Below are positions 17,692 to 26,184 of a DNA stretch of 64,000 bases, in pieces. Below the pieces are notes generated by a model, which saw only the letters and a program-made list of their open reading frames with translations, did no database searches and had not been told where the DNA came from. Positions within the stretch are counted from its first letter, which is position 1. Every line of letters starts with the position of its first letter. Location of the stretch: the NCBI GenBank assembly GCA_023398165.1, contig JAEWSQ010000025.1:62001-126000 (forward strand), given 5' to 3'. Made by a program: the position numbers and the translations under genes. This DNA is from Spirochaetota bacterium. GTDB taxonomy: Bacteria; Spirochaetota; Spirochaetia; Treponematales; Treponemataceae.

Positions 17692-18243
17692 TTATTCACC
17701 GTCTACAGAAACTCCGTGTCTCTTTTGCTGGAATTTTTTAAGCATTGCAACACCATTGCGTTTGCCGTTATACACAAATCCGCCGTTCCAATACTCCAAA
17801 GCGGCAAACAATGCATTACCGCCGTCCTGATCATCGCTTTTTATAGTTCTGAATGAAACGAAACTTGCAAGTTCTTCAAAATTTTGATTATGAAGGCATT
17901 CCAGACGTTTCCTGTTAAAATCATTCCATTTTTCAAGATCTTTAAATCCGTCACCTTCATCTTCAACAATAAGGTGAGCATGAGTAGGACTGAATGAATA
18001 CCAGACTCGAACTTTCTTATTAATATCGCAGTTGTTACCATGTTTAACAGCATTCTTAATAACTTCTGAAATTTGCTGCTCCAGCAAATTGATTTCCTTT
18101 ATTTCCAAAGGTGCGGACTGCACAATCAGCAGGGTAAAATACCGTATTTGACGAAAATCCGAAGGAAATTCCTTATAAAGCATATTAGTCTTATCAAATA
18201 ATGCATCATTTTCATCTGATCGTAATTCTTTAATCTGGTTCAT
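17692..18243 (-). CDS. Anti-sigma factor-type serine kinase (RsbW/SpoIIAB-like)
   Basis: A 183-residue protein with a GHKL ATPase domain: the N box QISEVIKNAVKHGN (residues 53-66), and LIVEDEGDGF as the G1 box. The G2 region is poorly conserved. Such proteins bind a sigma factor or other partner and phosphorylate the serine of a STAS antagonist. The STAS gene is 23 bases upstream and the PP2C phosphatase gene upstream of that, so all three parts of a partner switch are present. No sigma factor gene is adjacent. The operon ends with a clear terminator. Confidence 0.87.
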   Translation of the reverse strand: MNQIKELRSDENDALFDKTNMLYKEFPSDFRQIRYFTLLIVQSAPLEIKEINLLEQQISEVIKNAVKHGNNCDINKKVRVWYSFSPTHAHLIVEDEGDGFKDLEKWNDFNRKRLECLHNQNFEELASFVSFRTIKSDDQDGGNALFAALEYWNGGFVYNGKRNGVAMLKKFQQKRHGVSVDGE

Positions 18244-18266
18244 ATGTAAATCCTTATTTTATTGTG

Positions 18267-18605
18267 TTATTCCGATATCATGAGAAGAGCTTCTTCAACG
18301 CTGTTCGCTATAGGGAAGTAACCCATAAGTTTAGTCAGCTCAATAACCTTCTTTACAGATCCGTGAATATTTGCAATTGATAATTTTAAGTTCATCTTCT
18401 TTATTGTAGAGCAGATATAAATCAGCGCACCAATTCCAGATGAGTCGATGTAATCAACCTGTTCCAAATTAATAATGAAACTTTTTACGCTTTTCTCAAG
18501 CATTTTCATCACTAATTCCTTGAGTTTATACGAATTATATAAATCCATCTCTCCGTTTACATCAATGATGTAGATTTCTCCATTTTTTCGTATCTTAAGT
18601 TCCAT
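18267..18605 (-). CDS. STAS-domain anti-sigma factor antagonist (RsbV/SpoIIAA-like)
   Basis: A single STAS domain of 112 residues. The phospho-acceptor serine pair lies in VDYIDSSGIGALIYI (about residues 50-64), the hallmark of the family. Dephosphorylated by the PP2C phosphatase, it would sequester the RsbW-like kinase. The gene is 15 bases after the phosphatase gene; its ATG is preceded by AGGGAG. Small size and motif make the assignment firm; the partner released by the switch is unknown. Confidence 0.92.
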   Translation of the reverse strand: MELKIRKNGEIYIIDVNGEMDLYNSYKLKELVMKMLEKSVKSFIINLEQVDYIDSSGIGALIYICSTIKKMNLKLSIANIHGSVKKVIELTKLMGYFPIANSVEEALLMISE

Positions 18606-18620
18606 TGCTAGCTCCCTTTG

Positions 18621-20279
18621 CTATAAGATTTTTATTACAAGAAGTGTTTGATCATCATGCTGTCTTGCTGATCCGATAAATTTCTTGATGTCTTCTTTAA
18701 CAATAGCAGCAATCTCCTTGCCGGATAGACTGCTGTTCTTTTCAATTAATGCTGTCAACCTTTGTGTGGTAAATTGATTTCCTCCTGCATTGATGGATTC
18801 AACAATGCCATCTGTAAAAGTAATAACAATATCACCGGATTGAACATCCGTTTCATTATCGACATAAACTGACGTTTTCTCTACTCCAATCGGTTCGGAA
18901 GGAACTGATAAACGCTCTACTTTTTTGGTCGATGATTTATATAAATATACAGGAGTCGTACCGGCTGTAGAATACTGTATTTTATTTGCTACTGAATCAT
19001 AGTTTATTAATGCAAGACTTGCAAAGTGATCGATAGAACTTTCAACAGATATACCCCTGTTTGCCCAGGACAGGATCGTGGATGCAGTCTGAGTTGTATT
19101 CACAACGAGACGTAAAATTGCTCTGAGCATGACCATAATGAGCAGGGAATTCATACCCTTGCCTGCAACGTCTGCGAGAACAAATGAAATTCTGTCTTTT
19201 CTTGATGGTATTACATCAAAAAAATCTCCGCACACGCCCTCGGTTGTATTAAAATAATGTCCGAGCGACAATGATGGAATTGCAGGAAGAAGTTTAGGAT
19301 GCATTCTCGTCTGAATCTTGCATGCGATTTCCGCTTCCCTTGTAAGTTCAGAATGCTCCACAATTTCCTGGAAGGAAAAAACATTTTTGATTGCGGTTCC
19401 TGCAAATCCTGAAAGTATGAGGGCTGCTTTATATTCTTTTTGTGTAAATACTGCACTGTCATGTTTACGGGCGAATGCCGCTATTCCAATAACTGAACCC
19501 TTAATTTTTAAGGGGAGCAGTATGTATGAACCAAGTTTTAGGAAGTCTTCACTCTCATTCTGAAAGAAACGGGAATCGGACAGCGGGTCGGTTACTAATT
19601 CAGCCTTTCCTGTTCTTGCTATTTCGCCGAAAATATTCTCATTCAAGGGAAAGGAAGCAAACCTGAAATTCGTTTCCACACGTACAATTTTGTGAGGAAT
19701 ATCTGAAGGCAGCTGATACGGCGGAGGAAATGATCCTGAAAATGATTTAACCGTAATAACGTCATCAAAATCATCTACTAGAAGAATTGCACCGCCGTCC
19801 GCCTTAATTTCACGTATTATGCTTGTGTTAATAAAATCAAGGAGTCTTGGTAAACCGGTTTCCTCAGAAAAGGCATCAGCGGCATGAATAAGAAAATCAC
19901 GGCTTACATCTAGAAGAGCCCCGTCTTCTTCTTCCCGCTTGGCAAGTTCTTCAGAAAGAGCTTCTTCAAGATTTTTACTTTCAACTTCAGGAGTAAAATC
20001 GAATTCCTCCTCTTCAATCTCCTGTCTGCTTACAAAAACCAGGTGGGGAAGAAGAAGCAGTAATGAAACGGTTACGAACGATGACAGAACAAGAATACTT
20101 GGAAAGAACACGGTGACAACAATACCCGCAAGAAGCAAAACCAATGCTATAAACTGAGTAAGTGTATTTTTTCCTGCATTTTTCTTTGCTGTCCTTACCA
20201 GAAAAACAAGCAGAATAAGAACCGCTAAAGCTGAAGTTATAAGCGGAATAAAGGCAAAGTCATCACTTATATTGAACAA
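18621..20279 (-). CDS. Membrane GAF-PP2C phosphatase (RsbU/SpoIIE type)
   Basis: A 552-residue serine phosphatase. Two or three membrane helices lie within residues 10-85, an acidic linker follows (EIEEEEFDFTPEVE), a GAF-like sensory domain spans about 140-290, and a SpoIIE-type PP2C domain covers 310-552 with GVCGDFFDVI, LADVAGKGMNSLL, ITFTDGIVES and RQHDDQTLLVI as its metal-binding motifs. It should dephosphorylate the STAS protein encoded next. Translation starts at TTG (20279), supported by AGAGG 7 bases upstream. It is the first gene of the three-gene operon and has its own promoter. Confidence 0.93.
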   Translation of the reverse strand: MFNISDDFAFIPLITSALAVLILLVFLVRTAKKNAGKNTLTQFIALVLLLAGIVVTVFFPSILVLSSFVTVSLLLLLPHLVFVSRQEIEEEEFDFTPEVESKNLEEALSEELAKREEEDGALLDVSRDFLIHAADAFSEETGLPRLLDFINTSIIREIKADGGAILLVDDFDDVITVKSFSGSFPPPYQLPSDIPHKIVRVETNFRFASFPLNENIFGEIARTGKAELVTDPLSDSRFFQNESEDFLKLGSYILLPLKIKGSVIGIAAFARKHDSAVFTQKEYKAALILSGFAGTAIKNVFSFQEIVEHSELTREAEIACKIQTRMHPKLLPAIPSLSLGHYFNTTEGVCGDFFDVIPSRKDRISFVLADVAGKGMNSLLIMVMLRAILRLVVNTTQTASTILSWANRGISVESSIDHFASLALINYDSVANKIQYSTAGTTPVYLYKSSTKKVERLSVPSEPIGVEKTSVYVDNETDVQSGDIVITFTDGIVESINAGGNQFTTQRLTALIEKNSSLSGKEIAAIVKEDIKKFIGSARQHDDQTLLVIKIL

Positions 20280-20308
20280 AATCGTACCTCTTTCATTATG
20301 CTCCTATA

Positions 20309-20337
20309 ATATTACCATTGAAAAACCAAGGCGTCAA
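20309..20337 (-). promoter_or_regulatory. Promoter of the partner-switching operon
   Basis: On the minus strand TTGACG (20332-20337), 17 bases, TAATAT (20309-20314). It overlaps the last codons of the upstream ParB-like gene and lies about 30 bases before the TTG start of the phosphatase gene. Confidence 0.7.
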
Positions 20338-21239
20338 GGTTTGAAAAGAAATTTTATTTTATCGACCAGTCTTCGTAACGCATTCGGGGAGTATTTTTCA
20401 CTGAATTCACTGGCTGCGCTGTCAATACTTATGTCCTGGCCGAACTTCTGTTTTACTTCATCCCAGTAGCGTATTAACCATACATACATGTCGCTCAATG
20501 TTCTGCGCTTAAATTTTCTTAAGAGCTTTTGCTTTTTAATTGCTTGTATGACAGGAAGATAGACTTTCCCGTACCATGACATAATCGCATCCTGCATGCT
20601 GATTTCATCTTTCTGGTTTTGGTTGATATAATATTTATGTATTAAAATATGCTGATATAAAACATCGTACTGACCCGGAGTTGAAAAATCTATATTCCAG
20701 CAGTCGGTTATATCGCCGAAATTAGTCTGTGAATAAAATACTCTCTTTTCATATTGAATTATCTGCTTCAAAATTGCTTTTTTACTCGTACTCGGCTTCA
20801 GTTTTATTTCGCTCTGCAGGCTGATAACTTCCGCATCTATGTTTTCAACCCCCTTGCTTCGTGCAACTGACACCCGGTGATTCCCGTCTCTAACGAAATA
20901 GAGACCGCCTATCTCGTATAATGTAATGGGAGGAAGAATAACATCCGAAAGGTGCGCCTGGTCAATTCTTGCCCAGCGGGTTTTTAAATGCGCACTGCGG
21001 GGAAAGAATCTATTGTCGAAATCCTGATATCTTCCTTCACTGCCGACTATCATCTCTATGGGCACCACTTTCATTCCGAGGTACACTTCATTTTTTGGTT
21101 TAAGCATCTGCTTTATATCGTTGAAAGACAGCAGTTTGGTTTCCTCAGGATTAAGGAGGTGCTGCAGATCATTTATTAAAGCTTTGTTCCTTGCCCTGAA
21201 AAAGTCCTCATGACTTGTTTGACTTATAAATTCATTCAT
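20334..21239 (-). CDS. ParB/sulfiredoxin-fold domain protein of unknown role
   Basis: A 301-residue protein. Residues 80-150 contain a ParB/Srx-like nucleotide-binding core with the motif YFVRDGNHRVSVARSKG, as in the ParB N-terminal fold (GNHRxxVA). No helix-turn-helix of a chromosomal ParB and no adjacent parA are seen, so this is not the partition protein. The C-terminal half is helical, rich in Trp, Tyr and Lys, and ends with a short basic stretch. The ATG at 21239 has AAGGAT about 7 bases upstream; an earlier in-frame ATG would overlap the upstream phosphoesterase gene and is less likely. Operon: it follows the phosphoesterase by 10 bases. Confidence 0.7.
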   Translation of the reverse strand: MNEFISQTSHEDFFRARNKALINDLQHLLNPEETKLLSFNDIKQMLKPKNEVYLGMKVVPIEMIVGSEGRYQDFDNRFFPRSAHLKTRWARIDQAHLSDVILPPITLYEIGGLYFVRDGNHRVSVARSKGVENIDAEVISLQSEIKLKPSTSKKAILKQIIQYEKRVFYSQTNFGDITDCWNIDFSTPGQYDVLYQHILIHKYYINQNQKDEISMQDAIMSWYGKVYLPVIQAIKKQKLLRKFKRRTLSDMYVWLIRYWDEVKQKFGQDISIDSAASEFSEKYSPNALRRLVDKIKFLFKP

Positions 21240-21249
21240 TGTTAAATCC

Positions 21250-21906
21250 TTACATTGTGAGAATATAATGACTGTATGCATTAATTATTGTTGTCTGATC
21301 ATATGTTGACAGGCGGATATCCTGCAGATCGTACAGATGTATATGTCCATGAACAAGATACTTTGGTTTAAATTTCCTGATGAACCATACGTATGATTTA
21401 AAACCCTTGTGGCACGGATCTTCTTTGTCATGAATACCAAGAGGCGGAGCATGGGTCAAAAAAATGTCCAGATACCGCCCGTAGCGGAGCTTATTATATA
21501 TCAGCTGCGGTGTCATTTTTAAAAGGTGAAAGAACATTTGTGCATCTGTATATTGATTCTGCCCGCTATTATAGCGCAAGGAACCTGAAGCGCCTGCTAT
21601 GAGAAGGTTCCCTTCTTTCAGTACTTTAAATCCTGCATAAGCAGCTCCGTGGCAATGTGTAGCGGATCCGACCTCTGAGCGGTCGCATTTATCAGTGCTT
21701 CCTCCATGAAAGCGCATAAAATCTTTTAAATTATGATTTCCGAAGATAAAAAAAGCAGGTTTATTAATGGAAGAAACAATAAAATCCACATACTCCATCG
21801 GTAAATCCCCGGCACTCAATATAATATCAACATCGCCGAATCGTTCTTTTATTGCATTGCTGTACACAAGAGGATCTATCTGATCAGAAACACAAAGGAT
21901 TTTCAT
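21250..21906 (-). CDS. Calcineurin-like metallophosphoesterase
   Basis: A phosphoesterase of 218 residues with the metal-binding motifs in order: KILCVSDQID (Asp; the usual His of DxH is replaced by Gln), LSAGDLPMEYVDFI (GD), FFIFGNHNLKD (GNH), FLTHAPPLGIHD and YLVHGHIHLYD (GHxH). The start MKILCVSD at 21906 is chosen because longer forms run back into the TPR gene. Substrate is unknown; related small proteins act on cyclic nucleotides or nucleotides. It lies 10 bases after the TPR-Mrr gene and before the ParB-like gene. Confidence 0.85.
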   Translation of the reverse strand: MKILCVSDQIDPLVYSNAIKERFGDVDIILSAGDLPMEYVDFIVSSINKPAFFIFGNHNLKDFMRFHGGSTDKCDRSEVGSATHCHGAAYAGFKVLKEGNLLIAGASGSLRYNSGQNQYTDAQMFFHLLKMTPQLIYNKLRYGRYLDIFLTHAPPLGIHDKEDPCHKGFKSYVWFIRKFKPKYLVHGHIHLYDLQDIRLSTYDQTTIINAYSHYILTM

Positions 21907-21916
21907 AACCGGCCTG

Positions 21917-23284
21917 TTAAAAGCTAATCTTCGAAAGGAGCTGTTCCAGCTTATCCTTACCGACCAGTTCGAAAGGACGATTTTCCGCAAATTCAACAGT
22001 AGCTCTTGTAAAACCTGAACTTGAACAGATAATGCACTTGAAGTAGTTCTGTTTTTTCATTTCTTCAAGTTCCTGCCGGAGAAGAGTATCCTCAATAAGG
22101 TCAGGCTCTCTGTAAAAAATCATCACGTAAATCTGCTGTCTGACATTCTGCCAGTTTTCCGCCTTGGATTCAGTCGCAATAAATTTACAGCCGAACTTTT
22201 TAATTTGAACATCCCTGGGTTCCAGTTTATATGCAGATAATGCCAGTTTTTTGCATACTTCAATAAAAAAGTCTGTATTGCTGGTTAAAAATTCCTTCAT
22301 ATTATCATTTGCCTGCAGATCGCGGTACTGTGCAAGTTTTGCGGGAACATCGCGGAAGGTATGATTCTGATGGTAAATTTTTTCCCATTGCTGAAGCGCC
22401 ATATCAATTTTGCGATCCTTTTCATAACACCCTGCAAGAAAATACCGGGCATACAGTGTTTCCTGATTTCCTTCTTCAGATGAGGCTGCAACCGCACGGT
22501 CAAACTCAATTATTGCTTTATCGGTGGCATTAACAGCCATATAACAGGAACCGCGTTCGATGAGGGCGCGCTGCTTAAATTCAGGATCCCTCAATGCTTT
22601 TTCAAATGCGGTTATGGCTCCAGGATAATCTTTCCCTTCTTTTAATATTTTGCCGAGGTAGTAATATGATGAATATGTTTCAGGACTTAAAGCAATTGCC
22701 AGATCAATTTCTTTCTTTGCTTCTCCAAACTGTTTTGCCCGGAACAGTAAAAGACCGAGGGATGCATGAGCTTTTACGTTGCGTTTGTCCAGTTTAATTG
22801 CCTGCTGAAAAAATGAAAGCGCCTGATCGGATTTTTGCCGGTTTTCGAACAGCTTTCCCGCATTATAAAAATGTTCCGAAACATTCGGCTCAAGCTTGGT
22901 GAGCAGGAGATACTCTTTAAGCGCTTCATCAGGCTGATTGAATTTAAAATACAGCTGGGCTATCTGCCTGCGGAATTCACGTTCATTGAAGGTTTCATCA
23001 AAAATTGCCGTTTGATTGACAATTTTATATTCCATAAGCGCCAATTCCGGCTTATTATCTGCAAGGTAGGCTTTCCCGAGAAAATAATGAGCCTTGAAGT
23101 CCCGGGGATTTTTCGTTATTATATTCTTGGCAAGTTTTACGGCACTTGAGTATTTACCCTGCTTAATGAGTTTTTGAATTCCTTCAATTTTTTTTGGAGA
23201 AATGATGGATTTAACTACCATATAGGTTAAGATACCGACTATGAGAGCCATACCTGGTATGATAATTATATAAATTGTCGCCAT
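21917..23284 (-). CDS. Membrane-anchored TPR protein with Mrr-like C-terminal domain
   Basis: A 455-residue protein. An N-terminal membrane helix (residues 3-24) is followed by about seven tetratricopeptide repeats (residues 30-300; for example VKAHASLGLLLFRAKQFGEA and YSSYYYLGKILKEGKDYPGA). The last 130 residues resemble the restriction-endonuclease-like fold of Mrr-type domains, with CIICSSSGFTRATVEFAENR and ELVGKDKLEQLL, the typical last strands and helix of that fold. The expected catalytic D-(D/E)xK residues are not clearly visible, so nuclease activity is doubtful. The ribosome site (GGAGG, close upstream) is strong. First gene of a three-gene minus-strand operon. Confidence 0.78.
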   Translation of the reverse strand: MATIYIIIIPGMALIVGILTYMVVKSIISPKKIEGIQKLIKQGKYSSAVKLAKNIITKNPRDFKAHYFLGKAYLADNKPELALMEYKIVNQTAIFDETFNEREFRRQIAQLYFKFNQPDEALKEYLLLTKLEPNVSEHFYNAGKLFENRQKSDQALSFFQQAIKLDKRNVKAHASLGLLLFRAKQFGEAKKEIDLAIALSPETYSSYYYLGKILKEGKDYPGAITAFEKALRDPEFKQRALIERGSCYMAVNATDKAIIEFDRAVAASSEEGNQETLYARYFLAGCYEKDRKIDMALQQWEKIYHQNHTFRDVPAKLAQYRDLQANDNMKEFLTSNTDFFIEVCKKLALSAYKLEPRDVQIKKFGCKFIATESKAENWQNVRQQIYVMIFYREPDLIEDTLLRQELEEMKKQNYFKCIICSSSGFTRATVEFAENRPFELVGKDKLEQLLSKISF

Positions 23285-23379
23285 TAGTCCTCCGATAAGT
23301 GTACTGAAAGAGTAATATGTTTCAACAAATATGTCAAACCGCTGTTTGTTGTTTGAGTGATCATATCTAAGGAACCGCC

Positions 23380-24171
23380 ATGAAACAGAATAAAAATGGA
23401 TACATCCTGCTGTTTTTCGTAATCCAGCTTCTTGCCGCTTCTGCTGTATTTGCTGATCCGTTCAGCGAAGGCGAACTGTTATTCAGTAAAAACAAACCTC
23501 AGGAGGCGATTGTTTTATTTGAACAGGCTCTTCCATCCCAAAATGTTAATCCCCTTGTATACAACTATTTGGGGCTTTCGTATTATCAGACAGGGCAAAT
23601 GCAGAAAGCTCTTGAAACTTTTTTAAACGGAACTCAAAAAGCCGGAACAAGTAAACGCGTCTTGTATTATAACGCGGGAAATACCGCTTTTGCAATGGGT
23701 TTGTATCAGGATGCGGAAAACTACTTTTCGCTTGCCTCAGTTGCTGACCCGTCGTATGCACAGGCGTTTTTGAACAGGGCAAATACAAGGATTAAGCTTC
23801 AGAAGCTGGGCGGCGCTGCAGAGGATTATGAAAAGTATCTTTCACTATACCCCCTTACTCCTCAGGCTGAGAAAATTCGCGCTCTTTTACAGCTTCTTGC
23901 CTCAGATGTTGAAAATAAAAAGATTGAGGAAGAAAGACTTGCTGAGGAGACTGAGCGTCTTAAAGAGGAAGAAAAACGCATTGCCTCAGAACTTGCCTTA
24001 CAGAAAGAGGAGCAGGAGAAACTTGAAGCGGAGAAAGCCGCAGCTGAGGCTGAACGAAGGCGTGTTCTTATGGAAGAAATAGCAGCATCATTGCAGAATT
24101 CCGAATCAACAAATCTTTCAGCCGGAACTGAAGGGGTAATGGAGTATACATATGAGTCTGAACTGGATTGA
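23380..24171 (+). CDS. Exported TPR protein
   Basis: A 263-residue protein with an N-terminal signal sequence (GYILLFFVIQLLAASAVFA, likely cleaved before DPFSEG) and about four TPR units (residues 28-165, for example VNPLVYNYLGLSYYQTGQMQ). A Glu/Lys/Ala-rich coiled coil follows (175-235). It resembles TPR proteins of the BatE type, but no Bat/MoxR genes are near. The ribosome site is AAGGA. It overlaps the next TPR gene by 20 bases, so the two products probably work together in the periplasm. Confidence 0.72.
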   Translation: MKQNKNGYILLFFVIQLLAASAVFADPFSEGELLFSKNKPQEAIVLFEQALPSQNVNPLVYNYLGLSYYQTGQMQKALETFLNGTQKAGTSKRVLYYNAGNTAFAMGLYQDAENYFSLASVADPSYAQAFLNRANTRIKLQKLGGAAEDYEKYLSLYPLTPQAEKIRALLQLLASDVENKKIEEERLAEETERLKEEEKRIASELALQKEEQEKLEAEKAAAEAERRRVLMEEIAASLQNSESTNLSAGTEGVMEYTYESELD

Positions 24172-26179
24172 CTGGAGAAAAGTAATACTGATACTCGTGC
24201 TTATTCTGGCCGCTGCCGCAGCCGTATTTTTCCCGGTACGCTGTTATCTGTCCAAACCGGTATCTGAAGATACCGGAGTTCTGACGGAACGGGAAAATAC
24301 AATTCTTCTTACAAAGCGGTATATTGAACGCGGCGAATATGAGAGAGCTATGAATCTTCTCGACAGTCTGTTAATTAAAAATGCAAATGACGAAGAGGCT
24401 CTGACTATGATCGACGAGATTATTGCCTTGAAGGCCGGCGCCTCATTAAATGATTTTCCCCGCTATTCACAGACGGTCGATGTAAATACACAGAATCTTG
24501 AAGAAGCTCTGTCAAAGATGGAAGAGGCTTTGCGGCAGCAGAATGAAACGCAGGCCCTGACTGCTCAAAAACTTGCACAGCAGGCCGAACAGGCAGCCCT
24601 TGCGGCAAAAAAACAGGAGGAGCTTGCTTCTCTTCAGGTGCAGGAAAAGGAAGAGGAAAGACGGAGGCAGGAACAGGCCGAACTTGAAAGTGCAAAGCAG
24701 AAAGCGTATGAAGAGGAGCTTGCAAAACAGAACAAGGCTTTACAGGAACAAATAGAGAAGGTTAATGATGAAGTTTCCCAGGGAAAGGCAAAACTGGGAA
24801 TGGGAAATATCAGCCAGGCGCTTGAACATTTTTCATCAGTGCAGTCTCTGCTTCCGCAGAATCAAAAAGTCTTTAATGCTAAAAAAATGGCTGAAATAGC
24901 TTCGGCTCTTTATGAAGCTTCAACAACCCAGACTGATATAGATAAAAAAGAATCCCTGCAGTCTGAAGCTGTTGCCTATGCCCGTAAAGCCCTGGAGTAT
25001 AATGCCGGTGATCCGGCAGCGCACTACATTTTGGGTAAAAAACTAAGTGATGACCGCCAGTATGATAAAGCTCTGCCTGAACTCACAAAGGCGGTTCAAA
25101 ATGACAGTTCAAATTACCTGTATTTTTACGAATTGGGTAAAGTTCAGTACTCCCTGAAAAAATACAGTGAAGCCCGTTCATCTTTTGAAAGCACTACAAA
25201 GCTTAAATCAGATTTTGAACAGGCATACTATAATCTGGGTATGACGCATAAGGCTCTCGACCGTACCGATGACGCTCTTGGAGCGTTCAGGAAAGCAGCA
25301 TCGATTAATCAGTCATATGACAAGGCTCATTTGGAAATCGCACGGCTTCTGTATAAAAAAAATGATATTCCTGGTGCACAGACTTCATATAAAAAAGTAC
25401 TCTCGCTTGATTCCACAAACGGAAATGCTCTGCGCGAGCTGGCATCGCTTTATGCACAGCAGGGTAATAATCCTGAAGCTGAATTATATTTTAAAAAAGC
25501 ACTGTCATTTTCAGCAGACGATGCCACAACTTCCTATAACTTATCAACAGTGCTCTTTAATCAGAAGAAAACAGATGAGGCTCTTCAGTATGCGAAAAAA
25601 GCTGCTGATGCACAGACAAATAATGCAACATTCCAGTATAATTACGGACTTATGTGCGAATCATCGCTCGACATAGATTCTGCGATGATTTACTACTCAA
25701 AGACGCTTAAACTGGATCCCGGTCATGTGAAGGCAAATATCAACCTCGGGAAACTTTTCCTCGAATCAGGCGATGCTGATACAGCTCTTGTCTGCTTAAA
25801 AACAGCAGTTTCCCTCGATAAAAACAGTTTTGAAGCGGTTAATAATCTTGCAAGCGCGTATCTTGCCAAACAGGATTACGAAAATGCCGTACTTAATTTT
25901 CTTGCTGCTGTTAAAATAGATCCTTCGAATCTGCTTGTAAAAATGAATCTAGGGAAGGCATATGCAAGCGCTGAAAAATTTGACCCGGCAAAAACTGTGT
26001 ATCTTGAAGTTCTTCAAAAAGATAATTCATATTGGGATGCCTACATAGAGATTGCGAAAGTCTGTACTGCAATGAAGGATTTTAAAAGCGCAGAAGGATA
26101 CCTTTTAACGCTTCAGAGTAAAAATCCCTCATACAGGAAAGATGAGGTTGCTGTCCTTTTATCGGGTATTAAAAACTGA
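24152..26179 (+). CDS. Large membrane-anchored TPR protein
   Basis: A 675-residue protein. A membrane helix (residues 11-29, VILILVLILAAAAAVFFPV) leaves most of the chain outside the cytoplasm. A first short TPR region (45-90) is followed by a Gln/Glu/Ala coiled coil (110-205), then at least ten consecutive TPR units (210-670), for example FEQAYYNLGMTHKALDRTDD and VKANINLGKLFLESGDADTA. No enzymatic domain is seen, so it is a scaffold or adaptor. It overlaps the upstream exported TPR gene. It converges on mutL with only 5 bases between stops. Confidence 0.78.
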   Translation: MSLNWIDWRKVILILVLILAAAAAVFFPVRCYLSKPVSEDTGVLTERENTILLTKRYIERGEYERAMNLLDSLLIKNANDEEALTMIDEIIALKAGASLNDFPRYSQTVDVNTQNLEEALSKMEEALRQQNETQALTAQKLAQQAEQAALAAKKQEELASLQVQEKEEERRRQEQAELESAKQKAYEEELAKQNKALQEQIEKVNDEVSQGKAKLGMGNISQALEHFSSVQSLLPQNQKVFNAKKMAEIASALYEASTTQTDIDKKESLQSEAVAYARKALEYNAGDPAAHYILGKKLSDDRQYDKALPELTKAVQNDSSNYLYFYELGKVQYSLKKYSEARSSFESTTKLKSDFEQAYYNLGMTHKALDRTDDALGAFRKAASINQSYDKAHLEIARLLYKKNDIPGAQTSYKKVLSLDSTNGNALRELASLYAQQGNNPEAELYFKKALSFSADDATTSYNLSTVLFNQKKTDEALQYAKKAADAQTNNATFQYNYGLMCESSLDIDSAMIYYSKTLKLDPGHVKANINLGKLFLESGDADTALVCLKTAVSLDKNSFEAVNNLASAYLAKQDYENAVLNFLAAVKIDPSNLLVKMNLGKAYASAEKFDPAKTVYLEVLQKDNSYWDAYIEIAKVCTAMKDFKSAEGYLLTLQSKNPSYRKDEVAVLLSGIKN

Positions 26180-26184
26180 TTTTG

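Noticed and set aside
20334..21239. Chromosome partition protein ParB and a replication origin nearby
   Set aside because: Only the ParB/Srx core motif is seen; there is no helix-turn-helix, no parA, no parS-type repeats and no dnaA or DnaA-box cluster.
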